Below, one piece after another: positions 23,532-33,143 of a DNA stretch of 38,266 nucleotides. Below the pieces are notes generated by a model. The model was not told the DNA's origin. It saw nothing but the letters and a program-made list of their open reading frames with translations, and ran no database searches. Position 1 is the first letter of the stretch. Each line of letters starts with the position of its first letter. The stretch covers positions 1 through 38,266 of the forward strand of contig MEOQ01000006.1 of the NCBI GenBank assembly GCA_001769275.1, read 5' to 3'. This DNA comes from Bacteroidetes bacterium GWF2_43_63 (lineage in GTDB: Bacteria > Bacteroidota > Bacteroidia > Bacteroidales > DTU049). The position numbers and the translations under genes were made by a program.

Positions 23532-23625
23532 CAGTAGAACCGTCCTTCTCGTCAAATCCACAACCCTCTTATCATTTTTTAAACCCTTATATGTAATACG
23601 ACAGGCCCGTATTGTTCGCTTAAAC

Positions 23626-23633
23626 TAAATTTG
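23626..23633 (+). promoter_or_regulatory. -7 promoter box of the mosaic lectin gene
   Basis: TAAATTTG matches TAnnTTTG and ends 38 bases before the ATG at 23672. Just upstream a small inverted repeat, AATACG/CGTATT at 23597-23613, overlaps the -33 area and could bind a regulator. Confidence 0.55.
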
Positions 23634-23671
23634 CAATCGACAAAACACAGTCGAACCGTAAATTTAGCATT

Positions 23672-26600
23672 ATGAATATACGAGTACGCAAAACACAGTT
23701 AACGAACTTAGCCATTAAAATTGCAGCATTATTAATGCTGACCTTTATATTATTGGCTGGAATCAAAAGCTCACAGGCAGCAGTAAGCGTTACAGCTCCC
23801 ACACTTAATATTTCAACAGCAACATTTCCTTCAGTATATTATCCATTGGGAAATATTGTAATTACTGAAGTCGCGAACGGAGACTTTTCGGCAGGAACAA
23901 ATGTTACATTAATTATTCAAGCACCCACAAATTTTGAATTTCAACCGTCAATCGGAACGGTATCTTTTGCGGCAAGTGCAAATATTTCTGCAGCAACAAT
24001 GACTTCTGTCACAGCAAATCTGATTACTATTACCTATTCTTCAAGCGGCACCAACAAAAAAGATGTAATCACCATCACTGGGCTGATGGTGAGAGCCACC
24101 AACATGGCCAGTACCGGCAATGCTACACGGAGTGGCGGAACAGGTACAATTGCAGGTTTGCCACTTGGCACCGTCATGGCTAACTTTACTTCCACCCTGG
24201 CCACCGGTTGTACCCATACACTTACCATTACCGATACTTTTGGCGACGGCTGGAACGGTGGCACCCTAGATGTTACCGTAAATGGCGTCACAGTCTTAAC
24301 GGGCATTACTCTGGCGGCAGGCTCAGGCCCAGAAGACCATACTTTTACTGCCGCCAATGGCGATGTGATTACGGTTATTCGTACTGCTGACGGAACATTC
24401 CCTTCTGAGATGCGTGTGACCATTACCGGTGGAGCCGCCAATGTCATTCTGGCTGCACAGGAACCTGTTGTCACACCCGGCACCAGTGTAATGGGATGCT
24501 GCGCGCCGACAGTGCCCGGATTGGCCTCATACACCAGCCCTTCAAATGGCACCATTGATCAGGATGTGTGCGGAATAACCCTGACCTGGGATGCTCCCAC
24601 CGCCAATGGCTGCAATACAGCAACCTCATATGATGTTTATTTCGGGACTTCGGTCACTCCACCACTTATTGACAATACAACAGCCACCAGCTATTCCACC
24701 TCTTTTTTAACAGCTTCTACCACTTATTACTGGAAAATCGTCCCTAAAAATGCCATCGGCAACGCTGTTGGTGCGCTTACATGGTCGTTTACCTCCAGCG
24801 CTGCCAATCCGGTCCCGGGACTGGCCACCTATAATACGCCTGCAAACGGCGCCACCAATCAGAATTGCTGTGGTGTTGCCCTCAACTGGACCGAACCGGC
24901 TGTTTCGGGCTGTAATGCAGCTACTTCGTACGACGTATATTTCGGAACCTCCGCTACACCACCGCTCGTCGGCAATTTTACGGGGACTACGTATAATACG
25001 GGCGCGCTGAATACATCGACCACTTATTACTGGAAAATAGTCCCGCGCAATTCATTCGGAACAGCGACAGGCGCCATTACACGATCGTTTACAACCAGCG
25101 CAACCATATGTTCTGCTTGTACGCACACTATACGCCTGACCGATGATTATGGTGACGGCTGGAATGGAGGAACCATAACCGTAACCGTAAATGGGGTTCC
25201 CGTTCTTACCAATATTGCTCTGGTTGGGTTGACCGGGCCCGAAGATTTTACCTTCTCGGCCGCTGATGGAGATGTGATAATTGTAACCCGAACGGCCGAT
25301 GGCTCCTATCCTTCCGAAATGCGTTTTGAATTACTTGGTGCAGCTGCAACGGTAATTCTTCCGATACAACAACCGGTTACTACCCCAGGCACCAATGTGT
25401 CGGGTTGCTGTACACCTCTCGCACCATCCTGCGCATCAAATCCTTCTCCAGCCAATGGTGCCACCAATATCGATCCCTGTTCACCCAACTTTTCATGGAC
25501 AGCACCTGCAAGTTCAGGATGCGATATTGTTTCATCGTACGATGTGTATTTTGGCACAAATGCCAGCCCCGCATTTTATGCCAACATGACCGCCACGGCG
25601 TTTATGCTGCCTGGCGCATTGGCTGATAACACCACTTACTACTGGAAGGTTGTGCCAAAAAACGCTGCTGGTGCTGCTACCGGTTGTTCAGTGTGGAGTT
25701 TTACCACCAGCAGTTCTTCAAATCCATATTATTGTCTTTATGGAAGTGCGCTCAATTACCCATCCGGAGGAGCCAATTGCGCCCAATTAACCTCAGCTTC
25801 AGCAACACAGAATGGTTGCGCCTGGAACCGCGGCACCATTTCTTTTGCTTCTGCATTTGATTATTCTATCCAGATGTATTTTGGCGCTTCTGGTGGTGGC
25901 GCCGATGGATGCGCGTTTGTATTTCAGAATTCTCCGCTGGGCATCAGTCAGTGCGGAGATAATGGCGGACAACTGGGCGCCGGCGGGATTTCCAATGCGG
26001 TTGTAGTTGAATTCGACACCTATGACAACGACAACCCTTCGCATATTTTCGACATCGCCGCAGATCACACTGCCATTGAAATAGACGGAGACATGCAGGG
26101 CTGGGGCGCTCCGCTGTGTGGTCCAGTGCAGGCCGATCCACTCGACGCTTTGCTGGCCGACGGATTGTTGCACACCTTAAGAGTCACCTGGGATCCGGCA
26201 ACAAACACCCTTTGTGTGTATGTGGACGGAAGTCAGCGCATTTCATGTGTATATGATTATATCAACAATGTATTTGGAGGTAATCCCAATGTTTGGTGGG
26301 GATTTACCGGCTCCACCGGACTGCTGGCCAACCAGCAGTATTTCTGCCCGCTGACCATTCCGCTGCCTGTCGAAATGATGCAGTTCAATGCTACCTGTAA
26401 CGATGGAAATCCGCTGCTGACATGGTATACAGCCAGTGAAACCAACAATCATTATTTTGTGATTGAACGCTCCGAAGATGGTTCTACTTTCGATTCCATC
26501 GCACGGGTACAGGGTTCGGGAAATACCAATGCGGTCACCATGTATCAGTTTGTCGATTACACCAATGTTGCAAGCGAGGTATATTACAGACTCCGTCAGA

Positions 26601-26911
26601 TGGATTTCAATGGTGAAAACACCGAACTGGGTATTACAACCACAACCTGTAACACCGTGCACGAAAAATTAACCATTCTTTCGGTCAACCAGGAAAACAA
26701 TTCCGAATTCAACGTCAGCTTTTCGACCGGTGTTAGCGGCAATCATCAGATATTGCTTTTTGATATCAACGGTCGCTTAATCGAAGAGCAAAACATGAAT
26801 TGTCAGGCTGGAACCCATCATGCCGAATTTTGTGTAAAACCAGAACCCGGCTTATATCTGATTCAGGTGTCAAACACCAGCGAAAAATCTTCCTACAAAT
26901 GTAAACTGTAA
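23672..26911 (+). CDS. Mosaic secreted lectin with FnIII repeats and T9SS sorting domain
   Basis: The 1079-residue product has a long signal peptide ending near SSQAAVS. Two copies of a DGWNGG-type domain lie at about 179-272 (ITDTFGDGWNGGTL) and 482-572 (LTDDYGDGWNGGTI). Three fibronectin III-like domains lie at about 280-378, 379-478 and 583-684, each with SYDVYFGT and a TTYYWKIVP-like strand. About 684-894 is an L-type (legume-like) lectin domain containing VVVEFDTYDNDN and HTLRVTWDPATNTLCVYVDG. A linker fold at 896-993 and a C-terminal sorting domain (997-1079) complete it. It should be secreted by the T9SS and bind glycans outside the cell. The second DGWNGG domain and the FnIII copies look like an internal duplication. 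It lies 140 bases after a LytTR regulator. Confidence 0.88.
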   Translation: MNIRVRKTQLTNLAIKIAALLMLTFILLAGIKSSQAAVSVTAPTLNISTATFPSVYYPLGNIVITEVANGDFSAGTNVTLIIQAPTNFEFQPSIGTVSFAASANISAATMTSVTANLITITYSSSGTNKKDVITITGLMVRATNMASTGNATRSGGTGTIAGLPLGTVMANFTSTLATGCTHTLTITDTFGDGWNGGTLDVTVNGVTVLTGITLAAGSGPEDHTFTAANGDVITVIRTADGTFPSEMRVTITGGAANVILAAQEPVVTPGTSVMGCCAPTVPGLASYTSPSNGTIDQDVCGITLTWDAPTANGCNTATSYDVYFGTSVTPPLIDNTTATSYSTSFLTASTTYYWKIVPKNAIGNAVGALTWSFTSSAANPVPGLATYNTPANGATNQNCCGVALNWTEPAVSGCNAATSYDVYFGTSATPPLVGNFTGTTYNTGALNTSTTYYWKIVPRNSFGTATGAITRSFTTSATICSACTHTIRLTDDYGDGWNGGTITVTVNGVPVLTNIALVGLTGPEDFTFSAADGDVIIVTRTADGSYPSEMRFELLGAAATVILPIQQPVTTPGTNVSGCCTPLAPSCASNPSPANGATNIDPCSPNFSWTAPASSGCDIVSSYDVYFGTNASPAFYANMTATAFMLPGALADNTTYYWKVVPKNAAGAATGCSVWSFTTSSSSNPYYCLYGSALNYPSGGANCAQLTSASATQNGCAWNRGTISFASAFDYSIQMYFGASGGGADGCAFVFQNSPLGISQCGDNGGQLGAGGISNAVVVEFDTYDNDNPSHIFDIAADHTAIEIDGDMQGWGAPLCGPVQADPLDALLADGLLHTLRVTWDPATNTLCVYVDGSQRISCVYDYINNVFGGNPNVWWGFTGSTGLLANQQYFCPLTIPLPVEMMQFNATCNDGNPLLTWYTASETNNHYFVIERSEDGSTFDSIARVQGSGNTNAVTMYQFVDYTNVASEVYYRLRQMDFNGENTELGITTTTCNTVHEKLTILSVNQENNSEFNVSFSTGVSGNHQILLFDINGRLIEEQNMNCQAGTHHAEFCVKPEPGLYLIQVSNTSEKSSYKCKL

Positions 26912-26931
26912 CCCCCCCTAACATACAGTAA

Positions 26932-26964
26932 GCCGGAGCGTCGAAAGGCCTCCGGCATTTTTTT
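26932..26964 (+). terminator. Rho-independent terminator of the lectin gene
   Basis: GCCGGAG at 26932-26938 pairs with CTCCGGC at 26950-26956 and is followed by ATTTTTTT. This is a classical hairpin and T-run 20 bases after the stop codon. Confidence 0.85.
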
Positions 26965-26970
26965 GCTAAT

Positions 26971-27005
26971 AACCCCTCGAAGGGTTCCAAACCCTTCGAG
27001 GGGTT
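26971..27005. terminator. Perfect 16-bp hairpin between convergent genes
   Basis: AACCCCTCGAAGGGTT at 26971-26986 pairs exactly with 26990-27005 around a CCA loop. It lies between the lectin gene and the convergent TlpA-like gene (stop at 27010). With A and T ends on both sides, it can end transcription from either direction. Confidence 0.8.
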
Positions 27006-27009
27006 TATG

Positions 27010-27630
27010 TCAAAGCAGTTCCCGAATCTGTGCCAGCAAATACTCAAAAAATTCGTCTTCACTCATGTCGAGTTCGTGGCGGTAAATGATTTTTCGGATG
27101 ACTCCGTTGCGGTCAATAATGATGTTGCCCGGATAGGACCAGCTGTTGAATGAATTGAATACAGCTTCATCGGGATCAGCGACAATGGGAAAATGCAGCT
27201 CCGGATGTTTTTTTATGACCGCCCACCTGTTTCCAAAATACAACGAGTCTCTGTCGAGAAAATGCTGCAGTTCTTCGTTTGTATTGTTTGCAAATGCAAG
27301 CAGCTGAAAATCGGGATTGCTTTTAAGGGTGTCTGCAATCCTGTTCAGGAGCGGATTTTCAATTATGCAGCCTCCGCAGGTGAGAAACCAGAAATGAACA
27401 AGTATTACTTTGTCTGAAAAAATTTCACTATTAAATCCACGACCATCGGCAGCATTGATGGTGAGAAACGGCGCATCGGTGCCAATTCTTTTTATTTGCG
27501 CAAATGCGGCATCGAAGGTTTCAGTTTCACCATATAAATGCCTCAGACGAATGGAATCTGTAGTGAAATCGGGTTGTGCCTGCAGGCTGACAGATATTAA
27601 CAGAAAAAAGAAATATTTCAGAGATTTCAT
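27010..27630 (-). CDS. TlpA-like thiol-disulfide protein, exported
   Basis: The 206-residue product has a signal peptide (MKSLKYFFFLLISVSLQAQ) and a thioredoxin-like domain of the TlpA/AhpC-TSA group. The active site is CGGC (Cys85, Cys88) in WFLTCGGCIIENP, and the cis-proline loop is in SYPGNIIIDRNGVIRK. It probably acts in the periplasm in thiol redox. Its partner is not visible. The -7 box is four bases before the ATG, so the mRNA may be leaderless. The gene converges with the lectin gene. Confidence 0.87.
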   Translation of the reverse strand: MKSLKYFFFLLISVSLQAQPDFTTDSIRLRHLYGETETFDAAFAQIKRIGTDAPFLTINAADGRGFNSEIFSDKVILVHFWFLTCGGCIIENPLLNRIADTLKSNPDFQLLAFANNTNEELQHFLDRDSLYFGNRWAVIKKHPELHFPIVADPDEAVFNSFNSWSYPGNIIIDRNGVIRKIIYRHELDMSEDEFFEYLLAQIRELL

Positions 27631-27634
27631 ATTA

Positions 27635-27642
27635 CAAAAATA
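27635..27642 (-). promoter_or_regulatory. -7 promoter box of the TlpA-like gene
   Basis: CAAAAATA on the plus strand reads TATTTTTG, an exact TAnnTTTG match, separated from the ATG at 27630 by only four bases. Confidence 0.55.
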
Positions 27643-27814
27643 CGAGAATTTTGACTGATTGCTTTTATTCTTTATCCGTGTGAAATTTTGTGAATTCCCA
27701 AAAATGGACTCAAACGTATTCCTGTCAGACTATAATTCGACATCTGTCCATATTCAATGATATACAGCCAGGTGGTTACAGCCAGAAATTCAGCAACAAA
27801 GGATGTATGATGCC

Positions 27815-27822
27815 TAATTTTG
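27815..27822 (+). promoter_or_regulatory. -7 promoter box of the jelly-roll T9SS gene
   Basis: TAATTTTG matches TAnnTTTG and ends 16 bases before the ATG at 27839. Confidence 0.55.
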
Positions 27823-27838
27823 CAAAAATATTTTTCCA

Positions 27839-28630
27839 ATGAAACAAATCTCTTTTTTTCTACTCGTTTTTATGAGCTGGCAACTACAAGCACAAGGGCC
27901 GTTTACGCCCCCCTATTCAACAGACTTCAATTCTTACACCACGGAAGATGAATTTCTGGCCGACTGGTCATATCAAAACAATCTACCAACCGATCAGGCT
28001 GGAGTCTGGGGCTTTGACAACACGGCCTATTTCGGCTACAATTCATCCAACTGCCCTTTTTATTTCACTGCTTCAACTTCAGGTGGCAACGACTGGCTAT
28101 TCTCTCCCGGATTTACATTGATGCAGGGAGCAAATTATAGTCTTTCATTTCTGTATGCAGGAGCGCTTGACGGCTACACTGAAAAAATGAAAGTATACAT
28201 CGGCAATGCAGACACGTCTGTTGCAATGACACAAATGCTGCACGATTTTACTGACATTGCTTCTGCAGATTTTCAAATGCTTTCAGTTTCATTTACAGTT
28301 CCGGCTAACGGCACTTACTTTTTCGGCTTTCAGGCATTGTCAGCCGCCGGAAATTTCGGAATTTTGATTGATAATTTCTCCGTTGATAACGGCACCGGAA
28401 TCTACAACAACCAGGTTTCAGAAAACGTTTTTTATCCTAATCCATGCATAGGAATTCTACATGTTTCCGCAGATGAGCCTCAGGATATTTCGATTTTCTC
28501 AACGGATGGCAAAGTTGTTTTTCAAACAACCGCAAATGGCTCTGCAGACCTGACAAATCTTCCCGATGGTCCGTATTTCATGCAGATAAATAACAAAGAA
28601 ACCCAGCTCCTGATTATTCAGAAGTACTGA
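27839..28630 (+). CDS. Secreted jelly-roll (choice-of-anchor J/cleaved-adhesin-like) protein with T9SS tail
   Basis: The 263-residue product begins with a signal peptide (MKQISFFLLVFMSWQLQAQ). Residues 22-185 look like one jelly-roll domain of the cleaved-adhesin/choice-of-anchor-J type (YSTDFNSYTTEDEFLADW, GGNDWLFSPGFTL, YFFGFQALSAAGNFGILIDN). A type A sorting domain follows from about residue 197 (VFYPNPCIGILHV to QLLIIQKY). It should be exported by the T9SS and attached to the surface. No catalytic residues are recognisable. The gene stands alone between convergent and tandem neighbours. Confidence 0.85.
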   Translation: MKQISFFLLVFMSWQLQAQGPFTPPYSTDFNSYTTEDEFLADWSYQNNLPTDQAGVWGFDNTAYFGYNSSNCPFYFTASTSGGNDWLFSPGFTLMQGANYSLSFLYAGALDGYTEKMKVYIGNADTSVAMTQMLHDFTDIASADFQMLSVSFTVPANGTYFFGFQALSAAGNFGILIDNFSVDNGTGIYNNQVSENVFYPNPCIGILHVSADEPQDISIFSTDGKVVFQTTANGSADLTNLPDGPYFMQINNKETQLLIIQKY

Positions 28631-28700
28631 CCAATCTGGTGTTAACAATTCCGTGTTGATCTTTTCTTCGGTAGCCCATTTTTCACCATGGGTCTTTCAT

Positions 28701-28708
28701 TAGATTTG
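28701..28708 (+). promoter_or_regulatory. -7 promoter box of the DUF3352-like gene
   Basis: TAGATTTG matches TAnnTTTG and lies four bases before the ATG at 28713, predicting an almost leaderless mRNA. Confidence 0.55.
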
Positions 28709-28712
28709 CAGT

Positions 28713-31427
28713 ATGAAGAAAATCATCCGGTTTTTCAGAAATCTGGACCGGCGCACACTCCTGCTTGCAGGCGGTGGGGCGCTTGTTGTTATACTTATTG
28801 TTCTCCTAATTGTTTTGAAACCTTTTTCCTCCGGGAAAACGTACGAGGCTTCTGATGTTATTCCTGACAATGCCTTTGCTGTTTTTCGTATCAATAACCC
28901 GGGCGAATTAATTCACAACAGCAGCTTTTCCAATACCATTCAGAATATTTCTTTTTTACCAGCCTTCGAAGATTTCTTATATGGCCTGAAACAGGCGGAT
29001 ACGGTGTTTTCCGTTAGTGAAAACAATCCAAATCTGCTTTCTTCATCAAAGCTTTATGTGTCGCTGCATCCAACAGGAAAAAACAAAACAGAAACATTGT
29101 TTGTGCTTGAACTACCCGACAACATAGATGCAGCGCAGATTCATGAAGATCTGCAGGGCAGCGGAAAAATTTCATTCAGCGAAAAAACGGTGGAGGGCAG
29201 CACTTGTTATTCGATAGGCAAAAAGTCGTTCACTGTTTATCCATGCAACAATCTGCTCATTGGATCTGTTTCGGAACGCCTGCTATCTCTTTCAATCAAA
29301 GCCTCGGAAAAAAAGTCCGGACTTTCGCGCAGCGAAGAATTTATGAATGCACAGAAAACTGCATCCAATGAATGCGCTTTAAACATTTTCGTCAACACCC
29401 CGTTGCTTTACAGGTCGCTCGGACAGCTGGTTTCAGGAGACACTTATGTCAATCTTGCATTTCTCGCAACATTGTCTTCCTGGGGAAATCTGGATGTAAA
29501 AGTGCAGAATGACGTTATGGTTTTTTCTGGATTGTTTCCGTTGAATCAAGACGGAACTTCGTTTATGACTTTATTCGACGAGCCGTTGAACGATGCAACA
29601 GAAACTATTTTATCCATGCTGCCGGCCAACACGTCGGCTGCATTTTCGTTCGGCTTCGGGAATTTCGAAAAGTTTTTTTCAGCTTATGCAAAAAGACTTT
29701 CGAACGAAAAGCAAAATGCATATAACAACGACGAAGAACTTGCGCATCTGAACGACGAAGCAGAAACCGAATCGCTGGAGGATTGTTTGTATGAACATGT
29801 TACCGGAACCTTGTGTGTTTTTTCAACAGCCGTGGGTCCGGGTCGTGAACCCGAGGTTTATTGCGCTTTTCCGATTAACGATGCCGAAGCGGTAAAAGAA
29901 TGTTTGCTTGATTATGCTGAATCGAATGAATGGGACACCCTGAATTTTCGCGATGCGACTTTGATTGAAATTCCGGTGGAATATGTCGCCTATAGTCTTT
30001 TCGGGCCGCTGTTTGAGCCGATTTCCGAAACATGTATTGCGGTGACAGACGAGTTTGTTTTCATTGGAAATTCAGCGGAACAACTGAAACCTGTTCTCAA
30101 CGATGTGCTTTCGGGCCGCACACTGAGCGCGTCTGCGTATAAACAAAATCTGAAAAACAACATCTCGTCTTCGTGGAATACATTCACCTATCTCAATACA
30201 GCAGCTGCGGAGTATTATCTTACAAACCGCTGGCTGAGCGATACTACGATGATCTCATCGCTTGACGTTGCGCGTGGAAAAAAACAATCGGGAATAATTT
30301 CACTTACCTGCGCACGACAGTCTGACGGAATTGTGGTTAGTGGCACCTGGTTTTTCGGGAAACCGGATTCGACATCATCGGAATCATGGGCAACCACCCT
30401 GGATGCCGATGTGGCGGGTCGTCCGGTGATTCTGAAAGATTTCAAAACCGGTGAAACATGGGTGGCTGCAGCCGACGTTTATGACAATGTTTATTTGCTG
30501 AACTCCGAAGGCGTGATCGTTTGGAAAAAAGAAGTCGGGGATGCTGTGAATGGAGATTTTCAATTGCTATGGTCAGGAAATAAAGAAAAAAGAAGTGTTG
30601 CTTTTTCAACAGCAAAAGGCATTTATATCATTGGCCTTGACGGCGAGATGAGAAAATCTTTTCCGGTATCGGTTCGCGGAGGCGTTGCGTCGAATCTGTT
30701 GGTTGCCGACTATGAAAACAATCAAAACTATCGCCTTTTATTTTGCGACAACAATGGTATTTTTAATAATTATTCAACGGAAGGAAAACCTACAGAGGGC
30801 TGGTTAAAACCGGATCTGAGACAACACAACGACAGCCGTGTTTTTTACAGTCCGCTTGGAGGAAAGGACTATCTGATCGTTTCAACGATTGGAAGCTCTG
30901 TGCAAATATTCGATCGCAAAGGAAAAGAAGTTCAGACTATTGACGAAATACAATTCAACAAAGGACTGAACCCGCTTCAGGGCGCACGCGACGCTGATTT
31001 CTGGACATCGTTTTCCAGCGACGGAGCTCTTATAACTTTTAATATTGAAGGAAAATTCAACACATTGTCAGAAAAATCCTTTGGTGAAAATGTATTGTTC
31101 CATGTAAGCGAAAATCAGATTATTGTTGTTTCCGAAGGCACCATGTATGTGCTGGATAAAACCGGAAAGGAACTGTCATCCGAAAAGCTTTCGGAAACTG
31201 CCATTGATTATATCAGCGTTGTAAAAAGCAGCAAAAACAATTTTTTAATTTTCCACAATTCAGATGATGTTGTCGGCATCATTTCCACAACTTCCGAATA
31301 CGCAGAAAAAGCATTGAAGTCCGATGCATCCGCTTTTGATTGTGTCACTGATAAAAATAAAATCCTTCTGATCACTGCCAATGGAAAGTCCATTGTGTCT
31401 GAAATTGTAGGTGTGGAAAAGGATTAA
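28713..31427 (+). CDS. Membrane-anchored DUF3352-like protein with propeller-like C-terminal half
   Basis: The 904-residue protein has a short cytoplasmic basic tail, one membrane helix at about residues 16-36 (LLLAGGGALVVILIVLLIVL), and a large extracytoplasmic part. Residues 45-560 resemble DUF3352-type proteins (IPDNAFAVFRINNPGEL, LNIFVNTPLL). Residues 570-900 have repeated strands such as VYLLNSEGVIVWKK, GIYIIGLDGEMRKSF, SVQIFDRKGKEVQTI and TMYVLDKTGKELSS, spaced like blades of a PQQ-type beta-propeller. The function is unknown. No operon partner lies within 100 bases. Family assignment of the N-terminal half is moderate. Confidence 0.72.
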   Translation: MKKIIRFFRNLDRRTLLLAGGGALVVILIVLLIVLKPFSSGKTYEASDVIPDNAFAVFRINNPGELIHNSSFSNTIQNISFLPAFEDFLYGLKQADTVFSVSENNPNLLSSSKLYVSLHPTGKNKTETLFVLELPDNIDAAQIHEDLQGSGKISFSEKTVEGSTCYSIGKKSFTVYPCNNLLIGSVSERLLSLSIKASEKKSGLSRSEEFMNAQKTASNECALNIFVNTPLLYRSLGQLVSGDTYVNLAFLATLSSWGNLDVKVQNDVMVFSGLFPLNQDGTSFMTLFDEPLNDATETILSMLPANTSAAFSFGFGNFEKFFSAYAKRLSNEKQNAYNNDEELAHLNDEAETESLEDCLYEHVTGTLCVFSTAVGPGREPEVYCAFPINDAEAVKECLLDYAESNEWDTLNFRDATLIEIPVEYVAYSLFGPLFEPISETCIAVTDEFVFIGNSAEQLKPVLNDVLSGRTLSASAYKQNLKNNISSSWNTFTYLNTAAAEYYLTNRWLSDTTMISSLDVARGKKQSGIISLTCARQSDGIVVSGTWFFGKPDSTSSESWATTLDADVAGRPVILKDFKTGETWVAAADVYDNVYLLNSEGVIVWKKEVGDAVNGDFQLLWSGNKEKRSVAFSTAKGIYIIGLDGEMRKSFPVSVRGGVASNLLVADYENNQNYRLLFCDNNGIFNNYSTEGKPTEGWLKPDLRQHNDSRVFYSPLGGKDYLIVSTIGSSVQIFDRKGKEVQTIDEIQFNKGLNPLQGARDADFWTSFSSDGALITFNIEGKFNTLSEKSFGENVLFHVSENQIIVVSEGTMYVLDKTGKELSSEKLSETAIDYISVVKSSKNNFLIFHNSDDVVGIISTTSEYAEKALKSDASAFDCVTDKNKILLITANGKSIVSEIVGVEKD

Positions 31428-31447
31428 ATGTTTTTATCAATGGGCTA

Positions 31448-31479
31448 TTGACAATGGCATTCAAAATAATGTATCTTTG
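31448..31479 (+). promoter_or_regulatory. Promoter of the lipoprotein-DUF5723 unit
   Basis: TTG at 31448-31450 and TATCTTTG at 31472-31479 are 21 bases apart. This is the clearest -33/-7 pair in the window, giving a leader of about 50 bases before the ATG at 31538. Confidence 0.75.
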
Positions 31480-31537
31480 AAATTCTTTTTTCTGCAACGC
31501 TCTCACATTATAATTGTCTAACAAAAAACATCATACC

Positions 31538-33133
31538 ATGAAAGTTAAACTATTGCTTGCTACCGGAATACTCGGGCTGGCTTCGTTGTTCATGGCATCC
31601 TGCGTCAAAGAAGAATTTGACATGGATACCGTTACAGCGACCAACTGGAATCCGAATGCAGCTGCACCACTCATCAACAGCAGCCTTTCACTGTGGGATA
31701 TTATGAATGATTATGATTCAACCGACCTTCTGGTAGTTGATTCAAATCAATTTGTTTATCTGGTTTACGAAGACACTGTGTATAGTGAATCAGCAGAAGA
31801 TCTGATTCCTGTTGCTGACCAGTCGATGAACTACAGCGACAACCTCATTTTGGGGACTGTGTCGGGTGATCAAACCTTTGATTACGACTATAATTTCGAT
31901 TTATCCCTGGGCGGCGGAATGGAGCTTGATTCCATGTTTCTGAAAGCAGGCTTGCTCTCTATGGCAATGAATTCAGATCTGAGCTATCCGGCCACCATCG
32001 TAATGACCATTCCGGGATCAACGCTCGGCGGTTCTCCTTTTTCTGTAACGCTGAATTATTCAGGATCGGGTAGCAGTACAAGTTTTAGTCTCATGGGCGC
32101 CAAACTGGTATTTGACAATTCGGTGGTAAGTAATCGACTGGCTGTACATTTCAAGGTGACGGTTCATGGAAACGGGAGTGCGAACAACGCGACTTATGCC
32201 AACTTCAATATGAATCTTGCAGGCATGTCTTTCCGCTTTTTGTATGGCTATCTGGGTCAGTTCGATCTCAGCCTGAACAACGACACCATTGGCATTAAAG
32301 TGTATAATAACAATCTCACAGGCTCCGTTAACTGGGAAGATCCGCGTCTCTACATCAATGTGTATAATGGATGGGGATTGCCCATAAGATCAACCGTCGA
32401 TTATCTTGAAGCAATCAGAACCAATGATCCTCCAGCCTCGGTCATTATTTCCGGTTCTGGTATTCCAAACCCCTGGGATATTAATTTTCCGACGGCTGTT
32501 GGTAGTATATCATCAACATCATTTATGCTTGACAAGAGTAATTCGAACATCGATAATGCGCTGAATATTACTCCGCAAAGAATTCTTGCCCTGGTTTCAG
32601 GTTCTACCAATCCAAACGGGAATGTGGTGAAAAACTTCGTGGAAGATGTGAGCAGATTGGCTGTTGAAGCCAAACTCGAACTGCCTTTTTATGGAACAGC
32701 CGAGGGATTTGTTTTGCAGGATACTTTTGACATCAGCTTTGGAGAAGATCTCAGTCATGTTGATTGGATTATGTTTAAACTGTATACCAACAATATGTTC
32801 CCGATTGATGGAACTGTTCAGCTATATTTCTGCGACTCGCTCAATAACCGCCTCGACTCATTGCTGAATCCGGTGGATCAGATTCTGATGTCAGCCACAC
32901 CTGGTCCTGGTCCAGATTATATTGTGAGTTCTCCTGTTGCAAAAACTGTTTCACAAACCATTGGCGGAACGCGCATTGGAAATCTGGAGAACACGAAAAA
33001 AATTGTTATTACAGCATGGCTCGACACCTACAATGCGGGCACACAGCTTGTGAAAATTTATTCCTACTACAAGCTGGATGTTCGTCTCAGTGCTCAGGCA
33101 CAGCTCAAATTCAATAGTTCCGAAATAGATTAA
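31538..33133 (+). CDS. Predicted surface-exposed lipoprotein, function unknown
   Basis: The 531-residue product has a lipoprotein signal peptide with Cys22 (GLASLFMASC). The residues after it are VKEEF, which fit the Bacteroidota lipoprotein export signal (Lys followed by two acidic residues), so surface exposure is expected. The mature part is rich in Ser/Asn and beta-strands (GSTLGGSPFSVTLNYSGSG, YDYNFDLSLGGG), with no recognised domain. It is followed after 10 bases by the DUF5723 gene, which it probably works with. An earlier in-frame ATG at 31514 gives no signal peptide and was rejected. Confidence 0.8.
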   Translation: MKVKLLLATGILGLASLFMASCVKEEFDMDTVTATNWNPNAAAPLINSSLSLWDIMNDYDSTDLLVVDSNQFVYLVYEDTVYSESAEDLIPVADQSMNYSDNLILGTVSGDQTFDYDYNFDLSLGGGMELDSMFLKAGLLSMAMNSDLSYPATIVMTIPGSTLGGSPFSVTLNYSGSGSSTSFSLMGAKLVFDNSVVSNRLAVHFKVTVHGNGSANNATYANFNMNLAGMSFRFLYGYLGQFDLSLNNDTIGIKVYNNNLTGSVNWEDPRLYINVYNGWGLPIRSTVDYLEAIRTNDPPASVIISGSGIPNPWDINFPTAVGSISSTSFMLDKSNSNIDNALNITPQRILALVSGSTNPNGNVVKNFVEDVSRLAVEAKLELPFYGTAEGFVLQDTFDISFGEDLSHVDWIMFKLYTNNMFPIDGTVQLYFCDSLNNRLDSLLNPVDQILMSATPGPGPDYIVSSPVAKTVSQTIGGTRIGNLENTKKIVITAWLDTYNAGTQLVKIYSYYKLDVRLSAQAQLKFNSSEID

Positions 33134-33139
33134 GGAGGT
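33132..33139 (+). promoter_or_regulatory. Perfect Shine-Dalgarno sequence before the DUF5723 gene
   Basis: AAGGAGGT lies four bases before the ATG at 33144 and overlaps the stop codon of the lipoprotein gene. This is uncommon in this window, where other genes have A-rich leaders instead. Confidence 0.75.
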
Positions 33140-33143
33140 CGCC

